Source: Pachyseris speciosa | Taxonomy: Eukaryota; Cnidaria; Anthozoa; Scleractinia; Pachyseridae | Length of the DNA stretch: 64,000 bases | Direction of reading: 5' to 3' | NCBI GenBank assembly: GCA_016490735.1 | Contig: JAEMWC010000021.1 | Span: forward strand, 2,106,001 to 2,170,000 | Shown: positions 44,004-57,145 of the stretch, piece by piece | Position numbering within the stretch: position 1 is the first letter of the stretch | Layout of the letters: every line of letters starts with the position of its first letter | Notes under the pieces: generated by a model | Databases searched by the model: none | What the model was told of the DNA's origin: nothing | The model's input: only the letters and a program-made list of their open reading frames with translations | Made by a program: the position numbers and the translations under genes

Positions 44004-45244
44004 ATCTCTTGACTAGAAAACTGTAGGATTGTTAGTTGGGATCCGGGGGCGCACGTACAGTAATGACATTGCAATGTTTTTTTTTTCTGTTGTGCGTTTG
44101 CGGAGTCGTTCTCGGCCGGATTCCACTGAGTTTGTGCATGGCCCACGCGCGCGAGAAACGCTTCCGGTACATCACGTGCACCGTACCTTTCAAGCGGCTC
44201 ATAAAGGAGAAATGGACTGGACACAGCCGACCTGCGTGTCACGCACTTGAGACAACTAGAGCGCGAATCAGAGCCGCGCGTGAGAGAGGGTGGAAACGCG
44301 CAAGCGGAGAGAAAGCTCCCACTCTTAAAGGAGCTATGTCGCGGGTATTTTTCTGTGTTTGGACAAAAAGTTCGGTTGAATCAAGACTAAGAACATTTTT
44401 ATACACGAACTGGTCGTAGAACTCCAACGCAAAGGCATAAAGTTGATTCTTGAAAGGAGACTAAGAATAATCGGTTTATAATGTCTCTCACCAAACAGGA
44501 AGGCTGAAACTTGATAAACAGCAGCCCGCTTATTTTCTAGTTGGAAGCCGTTTTCATCCTGACCATCAGTGGCGCAGGGCACCTGTTTATTGTTTTACTG
44601 CACTAGTAGAGCAGTTTTGAACAAAACGGGAGCGTCATTTTGGATTTCATTCTGCACAAACATCTCTCGTGGCTTGTTAAAAATCAATGCTAAAAATTCG
44701 TGACATATCCCCATTAATCTCACGCCCCAATTTTTCTCCAGTGCCTGTTACACAGACTAGCTATGTAGAGCAAATCATAACCTGAATTTTCATCTCATTT
44801 GCAGTTGGTAGCTTAAACGTTTCACTAGCTGCCGCGTTCGCGTACTAAGGTTGAAGGCCGGCGAGGGATTTAAACCTGGGAGGTGTATATACTGTACTGG
44901 ATTCTAAAAAGGTTATAGTATTTTAGATGATTGCCTTGGTATGAGAGTAATTTTCTCGCAATTTAGTTTGTAGATAGCTGCATGTCTTAATTTCATGTCT
45001 TTACTTGTATTAATGTCAAACATTCTTTTAATTGAACGAGACCAAGCTAAACACTCTTATTTTCCAATCCGCAACAGAGTCGAAACTTGTTATTTGGTTT
45101 TGTTTTAATGCGTCAGTCAGGCCTTTCTCCCAAACCCTGCGGCATAACCCTGGCATGGAGTATCGTGCCGAGAGATAAGAGCTTGGTCTTTGGTATGGAG
45201 GCGGGAGAGGAATTTGAACCGGATTTCAGAGGCCCGGCGGAATT
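44004..45244. other. 3' flank of the coiled-coil gene, no gene recognised
   Basis: Begins right after the TGA. No canonical AATAAA close to the stop was noticed. Frames such as 43868-44242 (minus) are antisense shadows of the last exon and its flank. Confidence 0.4.
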
Positions 45245-45626
45245 GGCCATGTTCTAAACGAGTAAGGGTCTGGGAACGAATTCAAACTTCATTGAAAATC
45301 AATGGCATAGAACTAAATAGATTCTCATATGGAAGGGTATCTCAAAATAAGTACTTTCAGCAGCAGTTGACATGCATTTAGATCTTTAAAAAATCCAATA
45401 CAAATGTCTCCATTTCGGAAAGTTTGTCCCTCCAAACCATACAACCAAAGTCTCTAATTTTCATAATTTTCAAAAGCTTTTGTTTCAGTTCCAATTCAAC
45501 TGAACAGCGTCAAAGTTGGCAAGGTGACCATTTTTGAGATGCTCTTTCATGCAGTGTCAACAATTTTTTCACAATCAATAAATTTTAAAACTCATTCCCA
45601 GGCCCTCACTCGTTTAGAACATGGCC
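45245..45626. mobile_element. MITE, TIR GGCCATGTTCTAAACGAGT, 4-bp TSD AATT, copy 1
   Basis: 382 bp with ends GGCCATGTTCTAAACGAGT / ACTCGTTTAGAACATGGCC, flanked by AATT on both sides. The second copy (56766-57145) has CATG on both sides, so the four flanking bases are a duplicated target and not part of the TIR. Confidence 0.8.
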
Positions 45627-45904
45627 AATTGGAGGAAGCCAAACTTTAAAAGTTGAAATGGCTGGGGGATTGGGTACTAATTGAAATAAAAATGCTCAGT
45701 AATCATCAAGAAGTTGCTCTAATCAGGGCTTGAAGTATGGTACCAAAGTGGGGTAAATTCTGAAATAATGAGCCGGCAAAGTACTCAGCGGTTACCACAT
45801 TAGTGACGTCACGTGGTTGACAGCAACAAGTGTCACCGTGGAATTTGCTGTAAAATCACCTGTTTCAGCTGTTTAGAGACCTTTAAGTCTAGCAACATTG
45901 GAAA

Positions 45905-46130
45905 ATGCATAGCTCGAAAGATTTGGATTCTAATGGAAGCTTCAGGAGTGTTTCTGGGGCAACGGAGAGCAAAAGTGAAGATGATTTCGGTGCAGATGGC
46001 GGACTCGTGGAGCCATACCAGTTCGAGCCTGTTGCCCCTGAAGGCTACGAAGAGCCAGAGGAAGAAGACTACAAAGATGGCTTAACTCCGGCCATATGAA
46101 AGGCTAGATCTGAAAATCAGATCACTATCA
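45905..46130 (+). pseudogene. N-terminal fragment of a P2X7-C-terminus-like family gene
   Basis: ATG at 45905 reads a Ser/Asp/Glu-rich N-terminus, then VEPYQFEPVAPEGYEEPEEE and a GLTPAI block ending at TGA 46097. After the stop, SENQITIN continues in the same frame, as in longer family members. The Cys-rich zinc-binding core that should follow is absent. VEPYxFEP is the family's N-terminal signature as I remember it. Confidence 0.55.
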
Positions 46131-47086
46131 ATATATTCTCAGTTCTCGCATGGTTCGATAGCTCTTGCGCCTGCTTGACGCTTGGCTTCACGCTTGACTT
46201 CCCGCAAATACGTATACCGCAAACGTTTATGATAAAAAAGCAAGTTTAGTGGAGATATTCTCTTGCCAAAACAATGTAATTCATGCCAACAATACGTTTG
46301 CTTAGTCGTACGAAAACCTCTAAGAGGTAAACGTTGAAATACAAGGTGCATTGGTCACTAGAATGTTTTTGATACGGACGTGAAATGTTCGAAAATTTTA
46401 ACACCTATAGGTTATAGGTGGTTTGCACGTCACGTCATCACCGCCATGTTGGTTAGGCCTCATCAGCATGACATAGCTCATGCTCAGGCCCAAGTACCCA
46501 CATCTGAATAAAAAGCCTTTAAAAGTCTTTGGCCTAGTGCCCAAAGAGTGGCTTCAGCTTACCAGATCACATTAATGCGGAGCTATCATTGTCACTCCAG
46601 CCACATCCCACAAGCTTTACATTTTAACAGCTTGTTTTATTCATACGTGGGTACTTCAGCCTGGGCATTAGCTATGGTTAAATAAGTTTGCCTACCTTTG
46701 ACTCTATGGTCCTCGTAAGAACAATGGTACAGACAAAAAATGTCAGGAAATTTCCAAGACCTCCAAGTCCGCCATGTTGGTGGCCCTCAGAGGGGTACCA
46801 GACGATAATTGTAAATTTTGAATTTCCTTAACTTTTGATCGGCGAGAGTCAATGAGGTTCAAAGTCTGCGAACATTCCATGCATTTGCTCAATGTCTATA
46901 CCCCATATATTTTCTGCGCCATATAAGCTAGCCTGCGAGCAACCTCCCACGCGGGTAGGGGGTGGTGTAGGAAAGGAGAGAAGGAGAGCTTGCACTAGTG
47001 TCTCATAACTTTGAATTTCTGCGTACAAAAATTGGGCAAAAATACAAATAATGACCTTAAAAACATACTTCTTTTCACCTGCTTCT
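46131..47086. other. no recognisable gene
   Basis: It includes one MITE-like left end AGGTGGTTTGCACGTCACGT at about 46419 without a clear partner, and nothing else that can be supported. Confidence 0.35.
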
Positions 47087-47092
47087 TTTATT
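47087..47092 (-). terminator. poly(A) signal AATAAA of secreted-protein copy A
   Basis: TTTATT on the plus strand, 67 bases past the stop codon at 47159. The intact paralogue has the same signal 68 bases past its stop. Confidence 0.6.
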
Positions 47093-48039
47093 TCCCTTGT
47101 TTTGTATTATGGCAGCTAAATTGGGAATATACAAGCAAAAGTCGCCGAGGCTTTGCCCTTACATCAAGTGGCCATAGACGTCAGCGCACACTCTTCCACC
47201 ATTATCGCCTTCGGGGCCATTTGTCAAATCCTCAGTGTACCACAGGCGATATTTTTCACCTTTGGTCACCCTGACGGCGGTGTCATAAATGGACATGACA
47301 ATCTCAGGCGAACGCGAACTGTATCCGGGAATCAGGGCCCACTTGTTGTTTGCAGCAATCTTGCTTGGGGCAATAGGATGTGATTGGAGGCGTCTGTCAA
47401 TGAGACACCGGTATAATCGATGTTGCCACCAGCGGAATGATAGCCACAGCCCCAGTGAGACCAGTAGTAGTCATAAGGAGCATAGCAGGAAATATAACCA
47501 TACAGATGAACCAGCTTCAGTTTCATCAGGTCGCCCCCTTCTAAAGCAGTAAACGAACCAAACTGGCCGTTCTTTGAGCCAAAACATACTGGGGCCGAGT
47601 TAAGTTTGACGTATGGAACTTTAACGCCTACAGGTTTGACAAACATAAAATAATTATGCAAATGAATGCATCGATAAATAAACAAAAAAATACACACGTA
47701 TGAGCCAATAAATAGATAAATAGAAAACTAAAACAAGCAGGCAATTGAAGAAAAAATAATCACATAAAGAAGTAAATAAATTGATTAAAATAAAGAAATA
47801 AATTAATTTGACTGCATAAATAAATCAATGAATGACGACTAGAAGAATATACAGATATAGATTTTTGGAATAAATTAAGGCTACAAATTTCTATTTTCCC
47901 CTTCACTTTTATAACAGCGCTGTAAGAAGTCACATTTCGAGGAGCTGAATGCAGATTTCTAACAATAGCTTACTTCCTACTTGATCTGTTGGGGTGTAAT
48001 ATATTTCTTTCATCTCTTGATGATAGTGTAGACGAATTT

Positions 48040-48056
48040 AATAATAATAATAATTT

Positions 48057-48104
<48 letters not shown>

Positions 48105-48116
48105 GTAATAATTTTA
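48040..48116. repeat. (AAT)n microsatellite
   Basis: A long AATAAT run in intron 2 of copy A. Confidence 0.95.
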
Positions 48117-49301
48117 ATAAAACTAACGGATTTATTGGGCTCAGAGCATGCACGCACCATTTTTCATGTTCGGGACATCATCTAAACTATGTGAATTAAC
48201 TAAACCATTTTACGATATGGGATGGAATGGAATGGTTTATTTCAAAATCACATTGCAGCCCAAGGGCTGAATTAAGCAATTTTACAATAAAAGTTTACAA
48301 ATTTAAAAATGCACAAGCATATTATATAAAATTATCAATAATAATTTAATTCGAAAAACAAATCTAAAATAGTAATCGATCTTTTGATAAACCTATTATA
48401 TACTGAAAAAGTTTTAGTGGCCGTAAGATGAATCAGTTTTTCCCAAAGTGACGCATTCAAACACAAAACAAATGAAAGACACAGCGCAGACTAGTCTCCG
48501 CATTCCCTTGCTTAAACAAGACTTAAAACTCAAAGAGCCACTAAAAGCCTATCATCTTTGAACTCTTTAAGAAAAAACTTATTCTTGGTTTTCACATGAC
48601 GTCATAAAAAACTAAAACTCAAAAGTAAACAGACTTTTGCATTTTTATCTTCAACACGTAAGAGACATATTAGAAATGTATCCGCTTCCATGTTTTTAGC
48701 TCGGTAGCGTGCTTTGTTTTAAAATAGAGCAGTTTGAATTTGATAGTTTTTCACGGGTGTGACATAACAGATGCCTGTCCACAAGCATATCACGTACATG
48801 AAGACATCGATTCCCCGTGTGTTTTTGAGGTTTTAAAAGCCAATATGACCAAAGAACCGTCTATGTGAAAGTTTGCGGGCTCAACAGAGCGACGAAAGCC
48901 TTTGAGATAGCTAAAGTAAGTTCCAGATGTTTTTCACTCGTTTTCGGCCACCATGTTCATGGCGTTTCCATACGAAACCCAATAAGTTTGAGTGGTACAT
49001 TTTGACGAATAACTCGAGTACGGGACATTGCACAGCCCTGAAGCTTGGTAATATTGTGTTTTTATTACTCTTCTACAATACCTCAATTTCTTGACTTTAT
49101 CTATTGAATGGTTGACGATTTTATTTTTTTACTTGCGTGAAGTGCGCGTGACTGAAAACCAAGAATATTAAGGGACTTTTCTTATTTTTTGGGTTTGACC
49201 GCGTTTACTAAACGAATTCATATAATTATCTTCTTCCATTATACTAAACGCAACTGATACCTAAAAAATACCCGTGATAAGTAGTAGCAAAATAACTTAA
49301 C
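48117..49301. other. intron 2 of copy A
   Basis: It includes a TGGAATGGAATGG-type start at 48225 and a block near 48980-49030 (AGTGGTACATTTTGACGAAT, CTCGAGTACGGGACATT) that recurs inverted at 55690-55730. No exon. Confidence 0.45.
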
Positions 49302-52010
49302 CCTTTTCCAGTTCATCCACCTTTTTTCCCAATTCATCAAGTTTCTGCAACACCTCTGTTTAAACAGATAAAAAAAAATGATTATAATAAATTTACACTG
49401 AAGATAACGTAAGATGCCACAAGTGACTTATCTTTGTTGTCGTTGACAATCGAAATAACGTGAGCAGTTTTGCTATTGTTGTTTTAAACTTCTGCAGTGA
49501 AGCAACAATTAACCATCCTCTCTCTTGGAGATCCAAGACCCTTTTGTGTATAAAATATCCTTAGCTGTTAATTAGCCTAAATTTTCACTCCATGACATAA
49601 ATACCCATGATATTGGGGTGTCTGTAGGAATGAGGTGATTACCGGCCGTGACTCCAAGAATTTTTAAACTTTAAAGATCACGCCAGAAGAGTGTGTGAAT
49701 CGTACGTTGAAGCTCGAATAGTTGGTTGGTTGATTTGTTGAACAGAGGCCTGGAGAGATAACGTTCATTCAAGGTCGGGCTAAGTATAGAAAATATTACG
49801 TAGACTTAAGTAATGAACGTCATTTTTATCCGTCTTTCCTCTGTGTTGATCAGAGTGACGTCGATTTGTTGAAAAAAAAAAGGGCTTAATGTCCTTTGAT
49901 AATACGTAACCTCAGTTTATACTGATCACCCACCCTCACCATTTACTCTTTTCATCAAAAATATCCGCCGACTCACTCACTTTTTTGAAACCCTTGAGCC
50001 TCTGACGTCACAGTGATCGCAAGCAGAAGCAGAAGAATACCAGAAATCTTCATAGTCAGCGGTGCAGATATTCAAGGCCTGGCTAAAGGAAAAAAAAAAT
50101 GAAAATTGCCAGAATCGTCTTCTCCCTTTCATCCAGGGGATTAGCTTTCTGTCTTAACAATTTCAGAAACATTTTTTTAAGAAATCGAGGAAAGAGAGAA
50201 GAGATAAACGTGAACAATACGGCTTGATAGTCTTGGAACCTAGAGTGATCTGCTGAGCGGCTACTTTGATGCGATCTTTCCGGCTTTAGCCTTCGATACT
50301 TACTTTATCAGTTACCCAACAGTTCTGTGGTTTAAAAACGCAATAGTAGCTTATCTCTTCCCTTCAGTATTAAAAAGCAGCGCTGAAATGTTAAGTTGAA
50401 TATGTTTTAAAATAGAAACTCCTTGTTGCAGTGAAAGACTGTCAGTCATTGACAACTTCGTACCGTGAATCTGGTGGTTTGCACACCAGCACGGCAAGTA
50501 GATCGAACGTACAGTACAGTTTCTTGTGCTTCTATATATTTATTGGCTCCCTTGTAGACGATGTCTGTACAAAGATACGATCTGTTAATTAAACTAGCCC
50601 TACCCTAGAAATTTCTCACTCGGATGTTATTGAATTGATAAATCTAATTACCACTGCAGATCACCAATGCTGTTACAGTTATAACTATTTTTTTTTTACT
50701 TATCATGCGAACTCTCAGGAACCATGGTCCTGGCAATATATACTAAGGTTCTTTCTGCATGTGAGAAAAATCTACTTACCTCAAATCTTTTCCTGAACTG
50801 CTTCAAGCTGAACAACTTGACAAGAATGAAAACCCCGAGTAAAAGCGCTGGCTATATCCCCTTCTGAATCAAGGTCGTTAATTTTACCGGACAGTTTAGA
50901 TGACTGCTGCTTAGTTTTGTGAACTCGAAGTGAAAGAATCTGTATCCGCTCTTAAAAATTAATGTTTTGAAAGCTTTAACTTCCTTTCTGAAATGTCCTT
51001 TCCAAATTACCCTTGAATTCCCGTAAGTTAATCATTTCAGTTCAGTATGATTAGAAACAAAGATATTTCTTTTATGTTTTCACGGTCTTCTCTCTTGCTT
51101 TTTCCAGGAATCGTTCGTTTTGAGGCAGCGAAGATAATGGATTAAAGATACTTAAATGATGCTGAGCAAACATTTGATTGTTTTTGGTGTGATAAAAAAC
51201 CTCAAACAAACACAAAATGAAACTGCATATAAACAGTCAGACGTTTCGGGAATAAAACCTTCATAACTTATTCAGCGCCATTTAACTCGAGTGCTACGTA
51301 GCAAAGCCGTTTATAGCGCTACTAATTAAAGAGCCTTGGCTGGTTAAGTACCCTACAACAATCCTTAAGAAATGTAGCTCCCTTTATTTCGACTTCTTAT
51401 GTAGAATTTTTACGCAGTTGGTCGTCTTGCAGCGCCGGAATTGCTTCCACTGATTGGTATTTCACCATTGTGCTCTTGTTTATTCTTAGATGCCCTTAAA
51501 AGTTATCATTGAATAAAGCCGAAGCGATATTGAACAGATCCAAATGAAATTTGATAAGTTGTTACACTGTAAGAATTAGTTAGGTTGTTATACTGGATAA
51601 ATTTAAGTCTGAATAAATGTTAATTTATCTTTTGTCAAACGTTCCAAGTCGAAGCTTCCTTTATACAAGCCTCGTTATCCATGATGTATTTGAAAGGGAC
51701 TTCCTGTGTGGAGTTGGTACGTGAATCCCAATTCAGAACCGTTTTGTCAATCGTGATCCTTGTGTAAAGTTTCTGTAGGTGAAATCATAGAGATATTTGA
51801 CGGCTTTGATATTTAATAGCAAGACGAGAATGAGAAACCCTTGCCAAGGTTGCACCTGTTTGTGCAGCAATGAAATCCTTCAAGGTCGTTAATTTTTCTC
51901 GGACCATTGATGTCAGTTGCTTAGTTTCGTGCTTTGAGAGTGAAAGAATGTATATCCTGTTTTCATTTCCTCTCTAATGAGTCCTTCTAAATTTAAGCTC
52001 GAGTGCGTCT

Positions 52011-52202
52011 ATGATAATGAATTACAGAGAAAAAAGTGTTAACCTTGGCAGGCATTTTGCTGTTGTCGATCTAAGGATCGCGAATAAAGTTAGAGTTTCG
52101 GGAAACTTAGGCCTATATTTCATGGCGTATCTGGTTGGTTATTCTAGTTTAAAGAATGTTTACGAAGAGGTATTTTTAAGCGTGAGTGTTTACCCAATGT
52201 AA
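52011..52202 (+). other. small ORF preserved between the duplicated units (A)
   Basis: 63 codons from ATG, containing VNLGRHFAVVDLRIANKVRV and FMAYLVGYSS. It aligns without indels to the frame at 63485-63706. Differences are mostly amino-acid-changing, so conservation of frame may only reflect shared descent. No domain, no splice sites. Confidence 0.25.
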
Positions 52203-52214
52203 GTAATGTTGACA

Positions 52215-52475
52215 ATTAAGTCCCCCTGGGAATGGGGACTTTTGTATGCGGGGGAAGGGGGCATAGTAGAGAGAGGGGGCTTGTTTCATTTGGTGTAACC
52301 CAGTACCCGCAGCAAAGAAAGAGGGTTATCGATTCCGCATAACGAACGAGAAGGCATAGTGCAAAATATAAAGTTGAAGCACATGAAGTTGGAGCCAGTA
52401 ATGTAGCTGCAGGTCATCAACAAATTAGTGTCTTACGAACTTTCAGCGAGTGGATATTTGAATCATTGCCATTGA
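52215..52475. repeat. dispersed repeat, copy of 41108-41395
   Basis: Same order of blocks: CCCCTGGGAATGGGGACTT, AGTAGAGAGAGGGGGCTTG, AACCCAGTACCCGC, GGGTTATCGATTCCGCATAA. Confidence 0.65.
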
Positions 52476-52979
52476 AATTTTACATTCGTGGTTAATTAAT
52501 AAAGTCTGTCGTTTGTTGTAATTCGGTTACAAAGGCAAAAGATGAAGGGGGAGAAGGGGCATAAAGAACAACGAAATCAGCATCGATTTATTTGTCTGTA
52601 TTTCTGTGATTTATTTGAATCTTTTCGTGCCTTCGAAAGACAACAGCTCCTCCAAAACCAGTGCAAATATGTGCGGTTCATCATGTAAAAGTTTCAGCGA
52701 CTGAGTAAGCGAGGGAAGTCGATCGTTTCGCTTGCATTTATGGCTATCTAAAAGCGACGCGGTAAAGGATTCGCCTTGAATATTCCTAGTCCATATATTT
52801 ATATTTTAGGGCTCCATATAAGGCTTACTTTGTCATTATAGAAATTGCTGCGAAGAGAAAACGGCGTTCGACTCGACAGCTGACTCGATGGATGCTCATT
52901 TATCGGATGCAAAATTGCGCTCGTGTCTGATTCATTCGAACTGCATGGTCAAAATATTCCCCAAGGTAGAACCCATGGA

Positions 52980-53420
52980 AGGGGAAAGGGGGGGGGGGGG
53001 TGGGGTACTTCCAGAAAATTTGAGTGGGGGTGTCCGGCACGCTTCCTGAAACCCTTATCCTATTTCAGACTAAAATTTGCGATTTTCCCTACCCTATTTC
53101 AGAGCTGACCAAAAATTCGATACCCTATTTCAGACCAGGGGACCGGTTCAGACCTATTTCACGAACACGGTTAGCTAAACTTAATTAAAAGACAAAAAGA
53201 AAGTTTTTGTTTGTTGATGGTGTTATCGCCTAATGATAAAGAGGTAGCTTCTTCTAAAAAACATACCCAATTCAAGACTAGATGTACACAAACCACACCC
53301 TATTTCAGACCAAAATAGTCAAAACTGATACCCTATTTCAGACCAAAACGGTTAATGAACCATACCCTTTGGGGCCGCACATACCTATATGACCCATATA
53401 AGGGAGTACTCCCCCCCTGG
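52980..53420. mobile_element. MITE-like repeat with TACCCTATTTCAGACC motifs
   Basis: Left part GGGGTGGGGTACTTCCAGAAAA, right end GACCCATATAAGGGAGTACT then CCCCCC, with several internal CCCTATTTCAGACCAAAA copies. A 13-G run lies at 52988-53000. Ends are only roughly inverted. Confidence 0.55.
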
Positions 53421-53698
53421 GGTGTGGAGGTGGGGAGGAAGTCGGACGTCATTTGAAATCCGGCATATCGCTACGACAACTACATGTTCGGAGGTATCAG
53501 ATCATCCTTTTTCTTTGCTTAAAAATACTAGCTAAACAAAGTCTGAGATGATAGGCATCTTCCTTCGGGTTAACTATAAAGCGCTTTCAACTTAGCGAGG
53601 TCATTTGGCAGCGACCATTTATCAATAAAGTAACGGGAAAAAAGTCACGTTTTGCCAACATAATTACAAAACAAATTCAAGGAGACAGCAGCCTCACA

Positions 53699-54047
53699 AT
53701 GGAAGACAATATTCCAAAGAGATTGAAGAATTTTCTACAGACGGTTGAACACAAACTAAACGGATATTTGACGAGAGCCCGCCAACAAATAATTTCGCTC
53801 TACGCTAAGTTTAACAAAAACAACAGCCGCTTTCAAGGTCTTTTCCTGACAGCTACGACGACTCGTGTTGAAAATATCGAAGCAAATGAAGAGAAAGGAT
53901 GTTAAGAAAACCTTGACGACACAAAAAGTAGCGATACTCGGGGAATTAAGCCGGATGAACGTGGATTACGTTCGCAAAATAGCGCAATGCGTCTTGGATG
54001 AACATGGGTCTTTAACCGCCCTGGCTGCTCTTGATTCCGCCCTGTAG
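53699..54047 (+). pseudogene. two overlapping small frames, possibly one broken ORF
   Basis: 68 codons from ATG 53699 (MEDNIPKRLKNFLQTVEHKL, basic and helical) run into a second frame (from about 53865) reading VKKTLTTQKVAILGELSRMN and ending LTALAALDSAL. A frameshift near 53900 would join them into about 120 residues. It is not recognised. It lies just upstream of LINE-like sequence and may be element-derived. Confidence 0.3.
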
Positions 54048-54207
54048 ATGTTCTTCTCATCTTCTTCATCAACAGCTAGGTCGTGAGGTTTGTATTCTAA
54101 AACATGATCTGCGCGCTACACACGCGCCAGGTTATTAATTTATGGTAATTCCGGTCACCACAAATTACATTTATGCGGATCGGCTTATCTCATGAAAAAC
54201 TGAACAA

Positions 54208-56470
54208 ATGCAGAAAAACTTTTATGGAAAATTAAAAGATATTCGGTTACAGGCGCGGCTGTGGCGTTGCAGAGATCTCTCACTCTTTGGTAAGATAACC
54301 ATTATCAAATCCTTTCTGCTTCCGAAAATGCCATATGTGTTCTCTATTCTTTCAACCCGGAAAGATTTTATAAAACAGTTTAATACTGTCATATATAATT
54401 TTCTATTGGCTGGGCCAGATAAAATAACTTGATCTGCAGCAATTAATGATATAGCTTTTGGAGGACTAAACTTACTTCAATTGGATCTCTGTGATTAGCT
54501 TGGATTCGAAGGCTTTTTACTCAAGGTGCTTTATCACTGAATGCGTACATCAATCACTTGCTCGAAGATTACGGTGGAACAAATTTGTTCAGGTGTAACT
54601 ATGACATCAAGGAAATAAAACTCATTCCACATTTTATGATGAGCTTCTCAATTGGTGAGTTGATTTTAGAGAGGATTTCTCTACCAAGTCTCCTACATCT
54701 GAAAGTGTAATTTGGAACAATAAGGTCATCAAAATAATTTAGATTCATACAATTGCGCAAAAAGTAAAGGTCCGACACATACAAACTTATTAACGTGGTC
54801 AGGGATTCAAAGCAGTATTCCCGCCCACTTTAAAACTTTGGATGTAGATGCAAGTGAAATCACTTCACTAAAATTTCAGCGTGGGGAAAATGTCTTTGAT
54901 CCAGTGAGATTTAAAAGTAAACATTTCTATGAGTTACTTCCCTCGGAAAAGACAGTGGTGTCCAGAGGTATTGTTAAACTCAAGGTTGATTTTGGTTTAG
55001 ATTAGAAAAAAAAAAAAAAAAGAAATAAAATGAAACAAGAGGCCATATTGGACTTTACTCGGCCTTCCCACAAAAGGCAATCAGAAATTTTTAATTTGCT
55101 ACTTCGCTGATCCACCTGCACGGTTGTAATATTATGACAAAATCTGAATTCCTTTCCATATTTTATTTTCATTATTTCATCATGTTCATCATGTGCAGAT
55201 AGTAGCACTGCCTTCTCTAATATAACACATTCTTCAAGTACAGTCAACACTGCTTGTGTTATGGATGTCTAGAAAACGATGACCCAGAAAACGACCTCAC
55301 AAAAAGCCGACTAATGAAACAATGAATGATTAGTGGCTTTTGACTGCTTTTGATCGAAGGAGTTTGTTTCCTCGTATAGGTCCGCTTGCTTGCACTAAAG
55401 ACCACTACAGAACGCAGGAATTTTTGGAATAAACGTTACTGGAATCTCGGTGAAATGTGAGGAGAAAAATATTCAGCAGGGTGAAACTATTTGCTGAAAT
55501 ACGTCACTTGAAACAGAGACATTGCTATAAAAAAGAGAGTAAGGTTTCTGCAGCCAGTTCTATAGTTGGATTTCATGTCATGCAGGTATGAAAATACAAT
55601 CGCTTATCATTCCAAAATAATGTCAAGAAATTGAGATATTGGACAAATATAGTAACTAAACTACCTGTAAAGTCTAAGGAGTGTGTAATATCCCGTACTT
55701 GAGTGATTCAGCAAAATGTATCACTCAAAACTACAGCGGTTTAGTTTGTAGAAGCCGCGGGCATGATTAAAACATCGGCGGCCTTCTTTCGTGCAACCTC
55801 GTCCCCAGGGCCTTCCGACAGGTATTGCTTTATTTAGCTTGCGTTTGCAAAGAAACGCCAGAAGTGAGTTTTGTGGATGAAACACGAGGACAAAGAATAA
55901 AGCGACGAAGAAAAACCAAGCTCATATTTAGAATCGACCTTCCCCTGGAACGGCCGAGTAACTATTTCTAATTGAATTGAAGTCTGTATCATCTGAAACC
56001 TTCGTTAGAAGTTTTCAATTTCAGTTTTTTAGACGATATCATCTATAAGAATGTGCGATTGGCCAAAAACGATTATGTTCCAACGGATTCCTGTTCATTT
56101 TGCGCTGAACCAGAAATGGTGCGTCACTTATTTTCTAAATATCCATTCACAAATCTTTGTTTGAAAAACCTTGAGAATTCCTGGTTCACACTTTCAGGCC
56201 AGTGCGAAGTGTTTGTACTTTAAGACATATTTATTGGGAAACTGGGGAAAAGTAATCAAAAAATCATTTCATAATTCTTGAAAAACTGCACATTTGGTTA
56301 GGTCGGCGTTATTCCAAAAAGCCTCGTCTTTACGTTTTCAAAGATGTGGTTTACTGGAAATATAGAACAGAGAAATACATAGCTCTTAAAAATAGCAAAG
56401 AGAGAAAATTTCAGGCTAGGTGGCAAGTACATATGCATATTAATAACAGATCGTATGTGTATCTGTAGAC
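54208..56470 (+). pseudogene. decayed LINE, reverse-transcriptase C-terminal region
   Basis: The frame 54208-54432 reads LWRCRDLSLFGKITIIKSFL, LPKMPYVFS and FNTVIYNFLLAGPDKIT, the post-RT region of L1/Tx1-type LINEs. GGLNLLQLDL follows out of frame. Further on, TNLLTWSGIQSSIPAHFKTL at about 54790 and DYVPTDSCSFCAEPEMVRHL with FSKYPF at about 56080 match the C-terminal Cys-containing part (CxxC...HLF..CPF). A diverged insertion lies between (55000-55990). Many stops; an old relic. Confidence 0.65.
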
Positions 56471-56765
56471 TATCGACAATTTTGTTAAGATTGTAACTAT
56501 GTTGAGGGGTTATTGATACTGATACATCTACTTGTAATCTTCATTCTGTTACATGAGGCTTATGTAAATATGTGGAATAAAAAAAAGAGAGAAATAGAGA
56601 GAGACGACCGGTTAGACAGATTATTCTTGCTTAATAATTGTCAACAATTCGATAAAATAAGTTTCCCTACATTAAAAGCTGTGTATTGGTCCGCTATGTT
56701 GATGTCCCTCTGATAGGGTACCAAAATGAATGCCTTAAAATTCGGTAAAATAAATAAACTTCATG

Positions 56766-57145
56766 GGCCATGTTCTAAACTAGTAAGGGCCTGGGAACTA
56801 ATCCAAACTTCACTGAAAATCAATGAAATTGAACTAAATCGATTCTCACAGTTTGAGCAACTTTGAGTACGTTCGGTCTAAAAGCCGCCAGATAACATGC
56901 ATTTAAAACTTAAAAAAATCCTGTACAAATGTGTCTATTTCGGAAAGTGTGTCCCTCCAAACCATACTGTCTCTAATTTTCACAATTTTCAAACACATTT
57001 TTTTCAGCTGCAATTCAACTGAACAGCGTCTTAGTTGATTGGGTGACGATTTTTGAGATGCTCTTTCATGCAGCGGAAACAATATTTTCCAATCGATAAG
57101 TTTTAAAACCTCGTTCCCAGGCCCTTACTCGTTTAGAACATGGCC
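56766..57145. mobile_element. MITE, TIR GGCCATGTTCTAAACTAGT, 4-bp TSD CATG, copy 2
   Basis: 380 bp, with the same interior landmarks as copy 1 (CAAACTTCACTGAAAATCAA, TTTGAGATGCTCTTTCATGC). Flanked by CATG on both sides (56762-56765, 57146-57149). Confidence 0.8.

Larger units (their letters stand above)
47159..50053 (-). pseudogene. secreted extracellular-matrix-like protein, copy A, one-base frameshift
   Basis: Exons 50053-49981, 49355-49302 and 47627-47159, in phases 1 and 1, as in copy B. Exon 1 encodes a signal peptide (MKISGILLLLLAITVTSEAQ). Exon 2 is a short heptad segment (VLQKLDELGKKVDELEK), five codons shorter than in B. Exon 3 starts VKVPYVKLNSAPVCFG and carries the YWSHWGCGY core. 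At 47367-47370 a run of four C replaces the longer run of copy B. The frame shifts there and stops at 47332, about 129 residues in. Beyond the shift the original frame is intact up to its own TAA at 47159-47161, with RLWYTEDL and DNGGRVCADVYG recognisable. The gene is therefore either recently disabled or the base is an assembly error. Confidence 0.7.
47000..52475. repeat. tandem segmental duplication, unit A
   Basis: Gene copy A, its 2-kb upstream region and the dispersed repeat at its far end all have counterparts in the same order in unit B (58500-63800). Offsets between matching points are about 11.4-11.6 kb. The units are visibly diverged (many substitutions and indels), so this is an old duplication. 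Confidence 0.85.

Noticed and set aside
43868..44419. Two 120-codon frames on opposite strands
   Set aside because: One is antisense to the last exon of the coiled-coil gene; the other starts beyond its stop in GC-richer flank. No motif.
53865..54047. Independent 60-codon protein
   Set aside because: It reads better as a frame-shifted continuation of the 53699 frame; reported there instead.
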